From Eupeodes corollae (lineage: Eukaryota > Arthropoda > Insecta > Diptera > Syrphidae), in assembly GCF_945859685.1 (NCBI RefSeq), contig NC_079149.1, forward strand, positions 127,994,065-128,058,064: a DNA stretch of 64,000 nucleotides, read 5' to 3'. This document shows, in pieces, positions 9,357 to 19,330 of this stretch. Position 1 is the stretch's first letter. Each line of letters starts with the position of its first letter. The notes beneath the pieces are model-generated. The model was given only the letters and a program-made list of their open reading frames with translations, was not told the origin of the DNA and ran no database searches. The position numbers and the translations under genes were made by a program.

Positions 9357-12300
9357 GCTCTTATTAATTAAATTTTCTTTTAACTTTATTTACACATTAA
9401 ATTGAGTTAAATAATACCTTTTTTGTATTTATTAGTGTTGAACGCACGGAGCTACTCAACAACGGTCATCGAACGCGCTAATAAAATGTACATGAGCCCA
9501 TATAAGACTTCCATAAAATGTCAATAGAAACGTCATTCAAAATTGTCATATTGATTCTCTCAAGAAATAATAAAAGGTGTGAAGTTAAAGTTAATAAACG
9601 TGTTGTGTTTTAATTTGTAATATTAATTTTAATTCTTTGAGTTTATTCTACAGAAATTAAATAAAATAATAACAAAGCTTTTCAGCCGAAACAATTAGTA
9701 TTTACCTAAAATGAAATAATAAACAAAAGATTATGTGTCACAGAAGTTTTATGACACACTTAATCAAACTATTCAAAGGTAACAAAAAAACATACACAAC
9801 ATTTTTAGAAAATAAGGAAGTTTATGTTTATTTTGATTTCTTGTAATTTTTGTATTTATTTTTCTCTATTAAAAAGGGCAGACTTATTTTTAATAAAATC
9901 ATAAACACATTAAACGACGACGCGACGTCACTCTTGAACTTACATAAACTCATACCTGATTATGGTTTGAAACCTGAAAATGGTATAAGGCACGTTTTCG
10001 GACTGAATACATCCACCTTTGTCTTCATTATGATTCAGAGAGCATTCACATTTCCAAAAAAAAAAAACTATATACAATAAGTAATCCAAAACAAAATCAC
10101 TTACGCAGCTTAGACGACGACGTCTTCGTTGTCACCTCACTCCACCGCCGGTAAGGTAGATAGGTACTTACTTATACCATTTTTGCATGCTCAAGTGTAT
10201 CACAATAAAAAAACTAAATAATATAAAAGTATTATTTTACTTGTCATCCAATTTGTATGCAAAACAAATACCTTACCTTGCATAGGTACATAACTTACGT
10301 ATGGTATAAAGATAGATAAATGTAATTAAAGCCTTTTTGTTTCCTGAGTATTTAAATTATAGTCACATGCATAAGCAAATAATCCAGAAAAGTACACACC
10401 TCTCTTGTATTTTGTTTTAATCTGGACATACAGAAAAATAAAAATAAAAATAAAAATAAATGTTATTGTTATGGTAACTCCTTCTTTATAAAGCACGACA
10501 ACGGACGATGAAGAAGCATGACAGACACGTACCTCCAGATAATATGAACTACCTTACCAACTTGTCAAACTTGTAAGTGTGACTTATAGAAGAAAACAAT
10601 AAAAAAATCTGACATCACACGTCATCTAAAATTACAACACCTATAACTTGTTAAAAAAAAATGTTCTCTCTGTCATGAAATATAAGTTCGCCATTAGAAG
10701 GTGTCCCTGATTTTATTTATTTATGTTTTTGCATATACCGGCAAAACAAAAATTTAAAGAAACAAAAAAGGAGAGAAATAAAAAAACATAAAAATGTAAA
10801 TATTTACCTCATTGTTTATTCGAAATACGTGCAAATAAAATAAAACTAAAATAAAAGATTGTCAACATCAACACAGATCACGCCATGCTTCGTTGGCTTG
10901 TGAGCTTATAGAGAAGACTACAAGTCGGCAACGAGATGGTGACGCTGACGGACAACCAACTCGACGGACGAAAATATATAATAGTGAAAACTACCGGCAA
11001 TGTGGTATGACCATAATAATGTACACTATTATGTACGTTTGGTGAGAACGTGGCGTGGGTTGGGTTGGGTTATGTGTTAAGGTAATATTATCATCTATTA
11101 AAAAAGATTATTTTAAACTAACTCATGGCCAAATAGAATCTTGTTTACAGTTTTAAAAATGAGTGTCAATACAAAACACTATATTATCTTCAAAAACTTC
11201 ATCGGTCGGTGGTCGGTAACGTCGCGTTGTCTCCGTCGTTTGTCGATCAAAATTAAGGTGGGTAACCAATATTTATTCTCTAAGATAAAAAAAAATGAAG
11301 GAGCGGTAAAGATTGCAAATGTTTAAATATACTTAAAACTAATAATTGATGATTCTATCATTAATATTGTGTAACCTATTCATTTGTTGTTTTGTTTTTA
11401 TGTTTATTAATGTACTTTAAACGTTATTTTGAACAAGCCTTCTATTTATTCAATTGTCTATGGTCGTAAGTACCTTCTTCAAATGAGTTCTTATATTGTG
11501 TGGTAATATGGCTTTATTTAATTTAACGGTAATATAATTTGTTATTGTTTGTTTTAATTAAGCGCCCTGTAAGGTGAGTATGACTCACCTTACACCTTTT
11601 TGTTGTTAATAAATGGTTTTAATTTTTTTTATTTTATTTCTTATGTCTGCTGCTTCAACAAGTGATTGCACATTTATAGATTGACTCATTCTTCCTTGTT
11701 ATTGTTTTTTATTTTCTTTTTGTTTATATTTAATTTTTCTGATTGGAGGTCGCGAAGATATGTAAAATAAGTGAAGCAAAAATAAGTACACAACACTTGT
11801 TTTGTATTTTTATTTTCAAGCTTTTCTGATGAAGAACTCTTTTTATAGGAATCTTCTTACCTATATAAAAATATACACCTGAGTAAAGTTTGTTAAGTAT
11901 TTCAATATTTTTATTTTATCTTTGTTTATATTTTTTTAAGGGTCTTACTTTGGATTTTTTTTTTTTAATAAGAAAACTTAACAAACGAAATTAATTAGTA
12001 GTATTGTTCGTATTCGAGGAGCTTTGAAAAATAAAAAAATAATAAAGGTGTTTGTTTTTCTCTTATTTTGAAACTTTGAAGATTCCAAGGACAAACAAGT
12101 TGACTAAGTTTTGGCTATGCAAAGCATTAGAGTTGAGTTATTTAAAATATGTCTAAAAAATATGTTTTGAAAAATAACTTTTTTAAGAAATTGTGAAATG
12201 ATAAAAATTGAGTCTAATTCACTTTGACATTTTTGATGGACTGTTTGATTTTTTTTCAAAGTGACGGTTTAACTATTCCAGGAACCTGTCAGTCAAAACT

Positions 12301-12780
12301 TCAAATATACAAAACGTTAAAAAACAAATGTTTTTTTTAATGATTGGAAAGTTTTAGAGTTCTGTTGGTCGTGCTTTAAGGATATCTTAGCTCTAACTTT
12401 TGTTCTTACTTTTAAATCAATCTTTTTGTTGAATGCGTCAAAAAAGGAATCAAACGTGATCGACGCAGCTCTGATGAAATATTGTTAGGTGGAAAAGGTC
12501 TATTGAATTAATATTGAATATTGGTCTACATAACACTCTTATTTTTTTTTAGATGAATCCAAAGGAGCTTTATTACTCTTATTAATTAATTTATATATAG
12601 ATACTACGAAATGAAATTACAACAAAATTGTTATTATGTGCTGGAAGAAAATAACATAGCGTCGCTTTGAAGACGTGTTTGAAATCTGCTAGTGATAAAG
12701 CACAAAAGGTTGAATTTTTATTAAAAATTTAACCAAAAGTAATTAATTTTATTTAATATTTTTTTTTTTTTAAACATAAA
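9357..12780. other. AT-rich DNA without recognised gene
   Basis: There is no domain-bearing open frame. Short (AAAAAT)n low complexity lies at 10434-10463. A T(TGGG)-rich run lies at 11050-11075. GC-richer islets full of CGACG lie at 10110-10150, 10880-10970 and 11190-11250. A perfect hairpin lies at 11568-11594 (separate entry). The rest is homopolymer-rich, with no TIR pair that I could match. Confidence 0.45.
11568..11594. repeat. Perfect 12-bp inverted repeat with 3-nt loop
   Basis: TGTAAGGTGAGT (11568-11579), spacer ATG, then ACTCACCTTACA (11583-11594). The arms are perfectly complementary. Each arm, read 5' to 3' on its own strand, contains the splice-donor-like GTAAGGTGAGT. It stands alone in AT-rich DNA with no flanking element recognised. 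Confidence 0.7.
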
Positions 12781-12786
12781 TTGGTA

Positions 12787-13790
12787 TTAATTAAAATATG
12801 ATAATCCAGAATACATTTCTAATCTGGACGAACATTTGAAAATAAAATGTTCGATTTTTTGTATCTCTTTACAATAAAATTTCTTTAATGTGTTTTCGCT
12901 TTTCCAATTGCCTCTGGCAAGTATATCCTGAATAGAATGATTTTGTTCCCAACTAGCTGAAGCTACAGCTGATCTGATGCTTCCCGGTGATGCTTCAATA
13001 CCGGCATCTCTGAGAACTGATCGAACCCATCCACCTATAACAGTCCTAGATACTGGTTTTGGATTACCTGTTAACGTTATAAATAGATAAGACAATCTTC
13101 TTCTTTTGTTCGAAACAGATATGAGCTTATTAATCCAAAACTTGGACAGACATTTTGATTAGGATGCCACCCGGACTGCCTATGAGTGGAAGTATCAGTT
13201 TTGGATCCAAAAACTGGCCGCAATATTACATCTCCATCCGCTGAAGACAATATCTTTTGAAATCCGCAGTAATGTTAGATCGTTTGCTCTGCAACCTGAT
13301 GCTAACAAGAGAATTGTAGCTGTTCTTCTAGATGCCTCAAACAATGTATTCTTGTCATTGGATGAAGCCAACCAGTCAAATACAATCTGGGAATCCCAAA
13401 TTGGCCATTGTACTTTCCTCGGTTGAGCAGGTGAAATTCCTTTGAGTTATTTAACCAAAATATTTTCGGAATCTTCAGGTTACTGGACCATAAAGTAGCT
13501 ATGGCTGACTTGTGAACCAAAATCGTACTGTACTATAGATTTTCGTCTGAAAACAAATGCCTCGAAATGTGTTGAGATTGTGGTGAATTCGGATTTACTG
13601 TATTGTATTTGCACCAGTCTAACCATAGTTTAATTGCTGGATAATATGTATTTAGAGTAGAACGTCTCCAGCTTTCATTAAAAAGTTGTTTCTCAGGAAC
13701 TATTAGTTGACCCCACCTACAACTAACCAAGCCTGAAGGGCCAAACGGTCTACTTGAGCTGGTGGAAGGTTGGTTGACATATCCACTAGA
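12787..13790 (-). pseudogene. Tyrosine recombinase of DIRS-like element, frameshifted
   Basis: This enzyme would integrate the circular cDNA. The N-terminal core-binding part is around 13790-13533 (FNESWRRSTLNTYYPAIKLW, then LDWCKYN). The middle is at 13520-13302 (VHKSAIATLW). The catalytic C-terminus is at 13095-12787. In the last piece, SIRSAVASASW carries the second catalytic arginine, ILARGNW occupies the usual H/W position, and LKKFYCKE carries the nucleophilic tyrosine. At least two frame changes separate the three parts, and the stretch 13095-13302 is poorly readable. Order and motif spacing fit DIRS recombinases. It is inactive as it stands. Confidence 0.78.
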
Positions 13791-14817
13791 ACTTCTTGTA
13801 GATTTTCTATTTCTACTGTATTTGCTAGGACTCTTGACCTCAAATCGGCCATCCAAAACGTTTTCTCTCAAACTGGTGCCACTATAATGTAGCGTCCTTT
13901 TGCTGAATTCAAGTGGTCTAATACCCTTGGCATTAAATTGGGCGGTGGAAATATCCAACCCAGTGGAAAGTCCCACTGATGGCTGAAGGCGTTTGAGAAG
14001 AAAGCTAATCGATCTTTACAGTCTAATGAGACCTATAGCTGTTGACGAACGGTTATTTCTGCAGATGCGAACAAATCGACGTCTGGAATACCCAAAGATT
14101 GTAAATTTTGTTTTTTGCCGGCGACAACATGTGCCACCTTGGCGGACGCTGTCCGCAATGCAATTGTACCTCCTTGGAATGTATTGTGCTGACAGACGAA
14201 TCATCTAACGGTCTGCCAGAATCAATAATTTTTTCGTTAGTGCCAGAAGACTTAAAGAGTGTGTTCCTCTTTCTTTTCGAATGTATGCTACCAATGTTCT
14301 GTTGTCTGACTGAACAAGAATGTGGGTATTCCTCAGATGATGTTTTTATGTACTCAGAGCAGCATAAACCGCATACAATTCTTTTATTTTTGAATGCCAC
14401 TTTTTCTTTTCTTTGGTCCAGACGCCCGACAACAGTATTTCTTCTATCTGCGCGTTAAAGCAAATATTTAAGGAGATGGAGAGACCGAATTGTAGAGCAG
14501 TCATTTCCAGTATCTCTTCGTTGCCTTAGAAATAGATATAGGGACATGGAAGTATGCTTGAGAAACTCTGGGACTACTGCATGAGAAATTAGTTGAAAAT
14601 GCTTTGTCTTTATATAAGAATTCAGACCTCGAAGGTCGAAAATGGGACGAAAACTTCCGTCGCTTTTTTGAACAACACACATTTTGGACAAGAAACTTGG
14701 CCCTGCAATGTTCGGCTTTTCCAATATATTTTGGAGCTTCAGCTCGTTCATCAATTTCAACATATTTGGAGAAGTACTAGTTGAAAATGTTTGTATCAAT
14801 GCCGGTGTTGGAAAGTT
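13791..14817 (-). pseudogene. DIRS-like RT and RNase H, palm deleted
   Basis: The RT N-terminus is at 14799-14560 (VVQKSDGSFRPIFDLRGLN). It breaks off after the QAYFHVP region, then jumps near 14470 directly into RNase H, losing the YLDD active site and probably more than 100 codons. RNase H traces include KELYAVYAAL (about 14370) and YIPRRYNCIADS (about 14180), the conserved end of DIRS RNase H. The segment after RNase H (about 14080-13850) reads CKDRLAFFSNAFS and WDFPLGWIFPPPNL in shifted frames, a block that typically follows RNase H in this group. Non-functional. Confidence 0.75.
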
Positions 14818-15540
14818 TAAGCGGGGCGTGCGGTAAAACGGAATTCTTGGAAATTCGTATTTCGCTTAGTATCTCTCTTATCTTTTAAGGAAGTGGGCGG
14901 ATTAAGCTACATAGATGTAGCTCAAGCGAATTGATTATTGAGCCCAAATTGGTCTGATCAAAAAGATGTTCAGCACTTGGAGGTACTTTTTGGAATGCAA
15001 GTTTTTATTTCCCATTTCGGATAGAATGCTCTCACGTCTAACCTCGACGCATTCGGCCCTTTTTGTTCGCATACTACTTGTAACATTTGTTCCATAACTT
15101 TATAGTTTTCAGAACTCGGACCAAATAATTCTACAAACTTATCCAGTAAGTTAGTTATTTGCTCAATTAATTATAGATTGTAAACCTGATCGCATTAAAT
15201 CTTTCGAATCCAGCAAGCCATTTGTCAGACCTGCCATTACTCTTACAGTTGATGCCAAATAATCTTTTTCCCTATTCAGATGACATAACTCATCGTTGAC
15301 GTTTAATTCGATAAAGACAGGAGTAGCTAAGAAACCCTAGAGTGACTTAAAATATTTAACATCTTTCCATGAATCAGACAGAAAATGCTGGAGCTTAATC
15401 AGAGACTCCAAGCATGAAGTGCTTTCTTAATAGCATATTAAATATGTTGTCGACGCTGGTTTTTGCCTCACCAAAATCGAACATTCTTGTCTAAACAGGA
15501 TCAATCAAGAAGGGTGTATAGCCATCTCGTTCTCAACTTA
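14818..15540 (-). pseudogene. Gag-like region of DIRS-like element, heavily decayed
   Basis: This stretch lies upstream of the RT on the same strand. Broken frames give recognisable coding-like pieces: SKDLMRSGLQSIIN (about 15215), VCEQKGPNASRLDVRAFYPK (about 15060) and PPSAEHLFDQTNLGSI (about 14970). DIRS elements have a gag-like ORF in this position. There is no zinc knuckle or other diagnostic motif, so the assignment rests on position and coding character. The 5' end is uncertain. Confidence 0.5.
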
Positions 15541-15938
15541 TTGCTGGAAAATTCGATTCGTTCCATTCACCCAGGATAGAAATTGTTGCGATGTTATAAT
15601 ATTAGTTAAATAACTTATTTGATTAATGTGAATCTGCATCAGAAACTTCCTTTCGTGTCTCACTATTAGGATCATTATCTTGATCATTATCTCATAATGA
15701 TATATTAATAGTACTGAGTATATATGTATTTTTGTAATTGAATATTTTAATTTTGGTCTATAAAAAAGAATACACAAAACGCCATGAGAGCACAGATGTC
15801 ACAGACACTTGTTTGTAAATGAAACAGGTGGCGTTGCAGGTGAAATGAAGAACATTTATGAAAGTAAGATGTCCAAGGGGAAAGTTACACGAACCATTCT
15901 TCAAAGCGATGCTGTGTGTTTTTCGAGAAGCACATAAT
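15541..15938. other. Spacer between DIRS-like and Harbinger elements
   Basis: No gene recognised. It contains AT-rich sequence at 15600-15780 and a GC-richer stretch at 15820-15935. The last three bases, AAT (15936-15938), are the left TSD of the Harbinger element. Confidence 0.5.
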
Positions 15939-15954
15939 CAGCCCTATCGGCAAT
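15939..15954. repeat. Harbinger left TIR
   Basis: CAGCCCTATCGGCAAT, the perfect inverse of 17878-17893. Additional direct copies of its core follow at 15996-16004 (ATCGGCAAT) and 16053-16065 (CCCTATCGGCAAT). Confidence 0.92.
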
Positions 15955-16229
15955 ACTTTTTCCCTGGAAAAAGTTCTCTAGTTCGAAAAATCGGCATCGG
16001 CAATACTTTTTTAAGGGAAAAATTTCCAAGGAAAAATTTCCCCAATAAAAATCCCTATCGGCAATGAAGTTTCTCCCCCGAAGTATTTCTGTCTTTGTTT
16101 TGATAGGGAACAGATCTGTTAAACAAAATATGAAGCAAAAAAATGTAAGTTATAAATTTTTTCTTTCAAAATGTTCAATAAAAAAAAGATTAAATTATTT
16201 ATTTTGTAAGGGCGACCAACAAAAAACAA

Positions 16230-16975
16230 ATGGAAACTTTGGTTGATTTGATGGAAAAAAATCCAGACATTGCCTCCGGATATTCCAAAAAGAGTAAGGA
16301 GGAAGTAACCAGATTCTGGAAAATTGTTGATCGTGAGCTTAACAGTACTGGACCACCTGTTAAGTCTATATTTGAATGGAAAAAGGTTAATGTTTCTGTT
16401 AAATCTAACTAAAATTAGCTAACAAATTTTTTTTTTAGGTGTGGAGTGATAAAAAGAAGTATATCAAAAATAAAATGTCGGAAAACCTTAAAATGAAGCA
16501 CGGAACTGGGGGTGGCCCTTTCCGAGAGTATAAATTTTCTGCTTTGGACGAAGCAATAATTAAATTATGCGGAATGACTCAATCAGTTGAAGGTTCCTCG
16601 GGTTCTCGGCGATTTGGGTTGCCGTCGTGCTCAAAAAGGCATAATGAAAACCAAGATCCCGACAAAGAAAACTTGTCAGTGTCTCCACCTAAAAAAAACA
16701 AAGCTTCAGAAACTATACCCATAGATGATGAGTTGGAACTTCTAATGTCTGTGGCCGACGACTCCAGGCAAATTAATTCAAATATGAGTGACTCTTCCAG
16801 TCATAAAACAAAGCCAATCCCACGTTCATCTAAAGAAGCAACAGAAACAAAAAGGACTTGTGAATTTTTGGAAAGAGAACTTGAGCTCCACCGAGAGCTT
16901 TGTGATAAAAAATTTGAAAATACAGGGAGATGTCCGAATGAGAACAACTTTTCGTCGGAACTCACAACAGGGTAA
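16230..16975 (+). CDS. Harbinger Myb/SANT-like DNA-binding protein, two exons
   Basis: Exon 1 is 16230-16385, an intron of 53 nt spans 16386-16438 (GTTAATG...TTTTTTAG), and exon 2 is 16439-16975. The frame is kept across the splice (EWKK|VWSDKKKY), giving about 230 aa. Residues 1-85 match the Myb/SANT-like domain of Harbinger accessory proteins: LVDLMEKNPDIASG, then ELNSTGPPVKS, then a W-rich EWKKVWSDKKK and HGTGGGPF. The linker is polar and phosphorylatable. The C-terminus is charged and helical (ETKRTCEFLERELELHRELC, about 190-210), suggesting a coiled coil. In this superfamily the protein takes the transposase to the nucleus and the TIRs. No internal stop. A start further upstream in 16190-16229 is possible. 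Confidence 0.85.
16386..16438 (+). other. 53-nt intron of the Harbinger Myb-like gene
   Basis: It has GT at 16386-16387 and a T-rich tract ending in AG at 16437-16438, preceded by a possible branch site CTAAC near 16407. Without removal, the frame ends within the intron. With removal, the conserved EWKKVW block is restored. Minimal introns of about 50-60 nt are normal in insects. Confidence 0.75.
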
Positions 16976-16983
16976 AAGTGAAA

Positions 16984-17679
16984 TTAAATGTTTCCGGTTG
17001 GAATCTTGTTCACGTTGAACTCAGTATAGGGCTGAATATATAGGTTATTTTTTACCAGTAAAACATTTAAACTAAAAAAGCCTTTCCGATTATAAAATAA
17101 GTGTTTGTTAAGTGTAGGCGCGATTATGCGGATGTGTGTGCCGTCTATACAACCGATAACACCTGGTATACGATGTTTTTCGTAAAATTGGATGGCTGTG
17201 TTTCGTTTTTCCTCTGGTGTCATGTCCATATTAATCCAACTTGAACATAGCTTGTCTTCAAGTATATTTAAAACATCCTTTAATACTTCAGAAAATGAAG
17301 ACTGAGCTAGACCCACGACATGGTCGTTGCCAACTCCTTTTTGGTATCCTCCTTCTGCAAAGAAGCGCAAGCATGCGCTAAGCTTAACAATAGGAGGAAT
17401 ACCAAAAGATTTTTTTTGTTCTGCAAATGAAGTTTTCAGAATGTCCAGTAAATAAACAAACATAGGTTTATTTATTCGATAGTATTTTTTGAATCTAAAA
17501 AAATAAAACAATTCTTGAGGTCAACGTTAAAAATATAAACTCCCAACTTACGTTGCTTCTGGCAATTCAAGAGGATTGCAATTGTCCCTTAAAACCCTTC
17601 GCATAGTCCTTAAATCATTATTTTGTCTTTCGGCACGATTTTCCTCATCAAATAATACAAATATTGCACCGTTAAACAT
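16984..17679 (-). pseudogene. Harbinger transposase (DDE nuclease), C-terminally truncated
   Basis: Minus-strand gene: exon 1 is 17679-17552 (start ATG at 17679, about 43 aa), a 57-nt intron is 17551-17495 (GTAAGT...TTTTAG) and exon 2 is 17494-16984. The splice joins a split threonine codon and keeps the frame. After a helix-turn-helix-like region (IPPIVKLSACLRFFAEGGYQ), exon 2 carries PGVIGCIDGTHIRI, which includes the first catalytic aspartate, then FYNRKGFFSLNVLLV. The family normally continues to a second aspartate (in a D.R.PGS.HD-like motif) and a final acidic residue. Here the protein ends soon after LLVKNN, so two of three catalytic residues are absent. The truncation meets the end of the Myb-like gene, suggesting an internal deletion. 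Confidence 0.85.
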
Positions 17680-17877
17680 TTTAATTCTTGATTTTATTAC
17701 TTTTTGCACTCAAAATTAGAGCTGTCAAAACTTTCGAAGAAATGTGTTCGAAAGTTTTTTTTTTTTGTTAAGTTGGTTGTACTTCTTTCCCGAAAACGAA
17801 ATTCCGATGGAGATTGCCGATAGGGAGAAAAATTCCCGGGAGAGAAAACCTACTCCCGGGGAAATTTCTCACGTGAG

Positions 17878-17893
17878 ATTGCCGATAGGGCTG
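17878..17893. repeat. Harbinger right TIR
   Basis: ATTGCCGATAGGGCTG, reverse complement of 15939-15954. A second copy of the core ATTGCCGATAGGG lies inside at 17813-17825. Confidence 0.92.
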
Positions 17894-17896
17894 AAT

Positions 17897-19084
17897 GTTA
17901 TATTTTATAAAATATTAATTGACTAATTTAAAAACTTAAAATCAATGCAATAAACTGCACACGCTATAGTTTTTATTTCAAATGCAAAATAAAACTAATA
18001 ATCTTTAAAAGCAAACTAACTTCTTTTCATAATTTAAACACAAACACTTTGATCTTTTAAATTGGCTATAACTAGTTTCTTATCAAAAGCCAGAAGCATA
18101 TAAGAGACATGTGCGAATACGTGAACAATAATTATTCCAAATAATAATAATTGAATAATCTTAAAATACTTAAATATAATTATTATTACTTTTAAGTTTA
18201 TAACAAGAAATCATTGTCCAAAATTAAATAATTTTTCTCTAATTGCCGGCACGTGCACAGACAATAAAATATAAAATTTAAATCAAAAATAATAATTTGA
18301 TAACGTCTACCTCGAATTTCTTCTTAGCCCACGTTATCATTTTCTCCAATAATGTTTTAGTCTAGAACTAAACAAATAAAAAATATATTTACAAAATTTG
18401 TCCTTGAACAGAAAGTTTGGTATTAAGAGTACGAGTATAACTATTTGTGTTATGTATAAACAGTGGGAACTATTATTTACTTTTTCGAGATAAAATCATA
18501 ATATGTGTATCGAATTTATACAATAAAATTTGAGTACAATCAGTCACGGTTCCATATAAAATGATAATATTATTTGTTCAACTATAAATATCAGAAGCAA
18601 AAAAATTGAAATAAAATTACCATAAAAAAACGTTTGTGACGATTTTTGAATTTAAATTGTTTGTTTATTTTTTTTATATTCATAATAGAAATAAAATTTA
18701 AACTAGATTTTTCTAGAACTAGGTTAATAAAAATTAAGACGTCAAGCATACGTGTATTTTAAATGATAGTTCAGAGAAATAATAAAATTATGCATATAGC
18801 AAATAAATTTACAAACAAAACACCCATTTAATAGTTAAGAGACTGTTTTTATGTATAGTTATTTTTTAACTTATTTGATTATGTGCTTTTATGTGCTGAT
18901 TTTTCTCTCCTATCAATAACTTACAGGGTTACCGTTGTTTTAAATTAAAAGATTGAAAGGATTTTCTAAAAAGAAATGGAAACATCATTTCTTTTTTATT
19001 TCAGATGTACTTAAAAACACTTAAAACAGATTTTATTTGACAAAGCTGCATCTGAGTTACTAACAGAGAAGTGGGTTGAAAAAC
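17897..19084. other. AT-rich spacer
   Basis: Homopolymer and TA-rich DNA. No open frame above 60 codons and no motif recognised, apart from a GCCGGCACGTGCAC islet at 18245-18260. Confidence 0.5.
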
Positions 19085-19330
19085 TGCAATTCAAAATTTT
19101 GATCAAACAGTATCATATTACTGTCTGATCACAATAATGTCTGTTTAAAAATTCAAAACACTATAAATAAAAAACAAAAACTGTATAACCTGAACACTGT
19201 ATCTCTCAACAAAAAACAGTATTTCGACTTACAGTGTTTTGGTCATAAAGTATTTTATGCACACACAATTTCGTATAGCCCAGTATTTCACATAGAGTAT
19301 TTGGAATACAGTATTGATGCATTCAAGATG
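19085..19330. repeat. Degenerate CAGTAT repeat, left block
   Basis: Irregular units related to TACAGTATTTTGACAT recur roughly every 15-20 bases (for example 19215-19245 and 19280-19318). The same motif fills 21238-21698 and 23938-24010. It borders the 3' side of the minus-strand LINE. Confidence 0.6.

Larger units (their letters stand above)
12781..15540 (-). mobile_element. DIRS-like tyrosine-recombinase retrotransposon, decayed
   Basis: On the minus strand, in order from right to left, are a gag-like region, reverse transcriptase, RNase H and a tyrosine recombinase. The RT entry motif KSDGSFRPIFDLRGLNSYI and the recombinase C-terminus identify the DIRS group, which integrates by recombination and makes no TSD. 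The whole element is frameshifted, and the RT palm, including the YLDD box, is deleted. I could not identify the split or inverted terminal repeats, so both outer limits are approximate. LTR elements are excluded by the recombinase and the DIRS-type RT signature. Confidence 0.8.
15939..17893. mobile_element. PIF/Harbinger DNA transposon with both genes
   Basis: A 1955-bp element bounded by a perfect 16-bp TIR: CAGCCCTATCGGCAAT (15939-15954) and its reverse complement (17878-17893). Both sides are flanked by the 3-bp direct repeat AAT (15936-15938, 17894-17896). Harbinger elements make 3-bp TSDs, usually TWA, so the length fits but the sequence is unusual. Inside are two convergent genes in the typical arrangement: a Myb/SANT-like DNA-binding protein (plus) and an IS5-type nuclease (minus), each with one short intron. 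The nuclease is truncated, so this copy could move only with help. The TIR core is repeated internally at 15996, 16053 and 17813. Confidence 0.92.

Noticed and set aside
14108..14458. 116-codon plus-strand frame
   Set aside because: Antisense to DIRS RNase H; no domain of its own.
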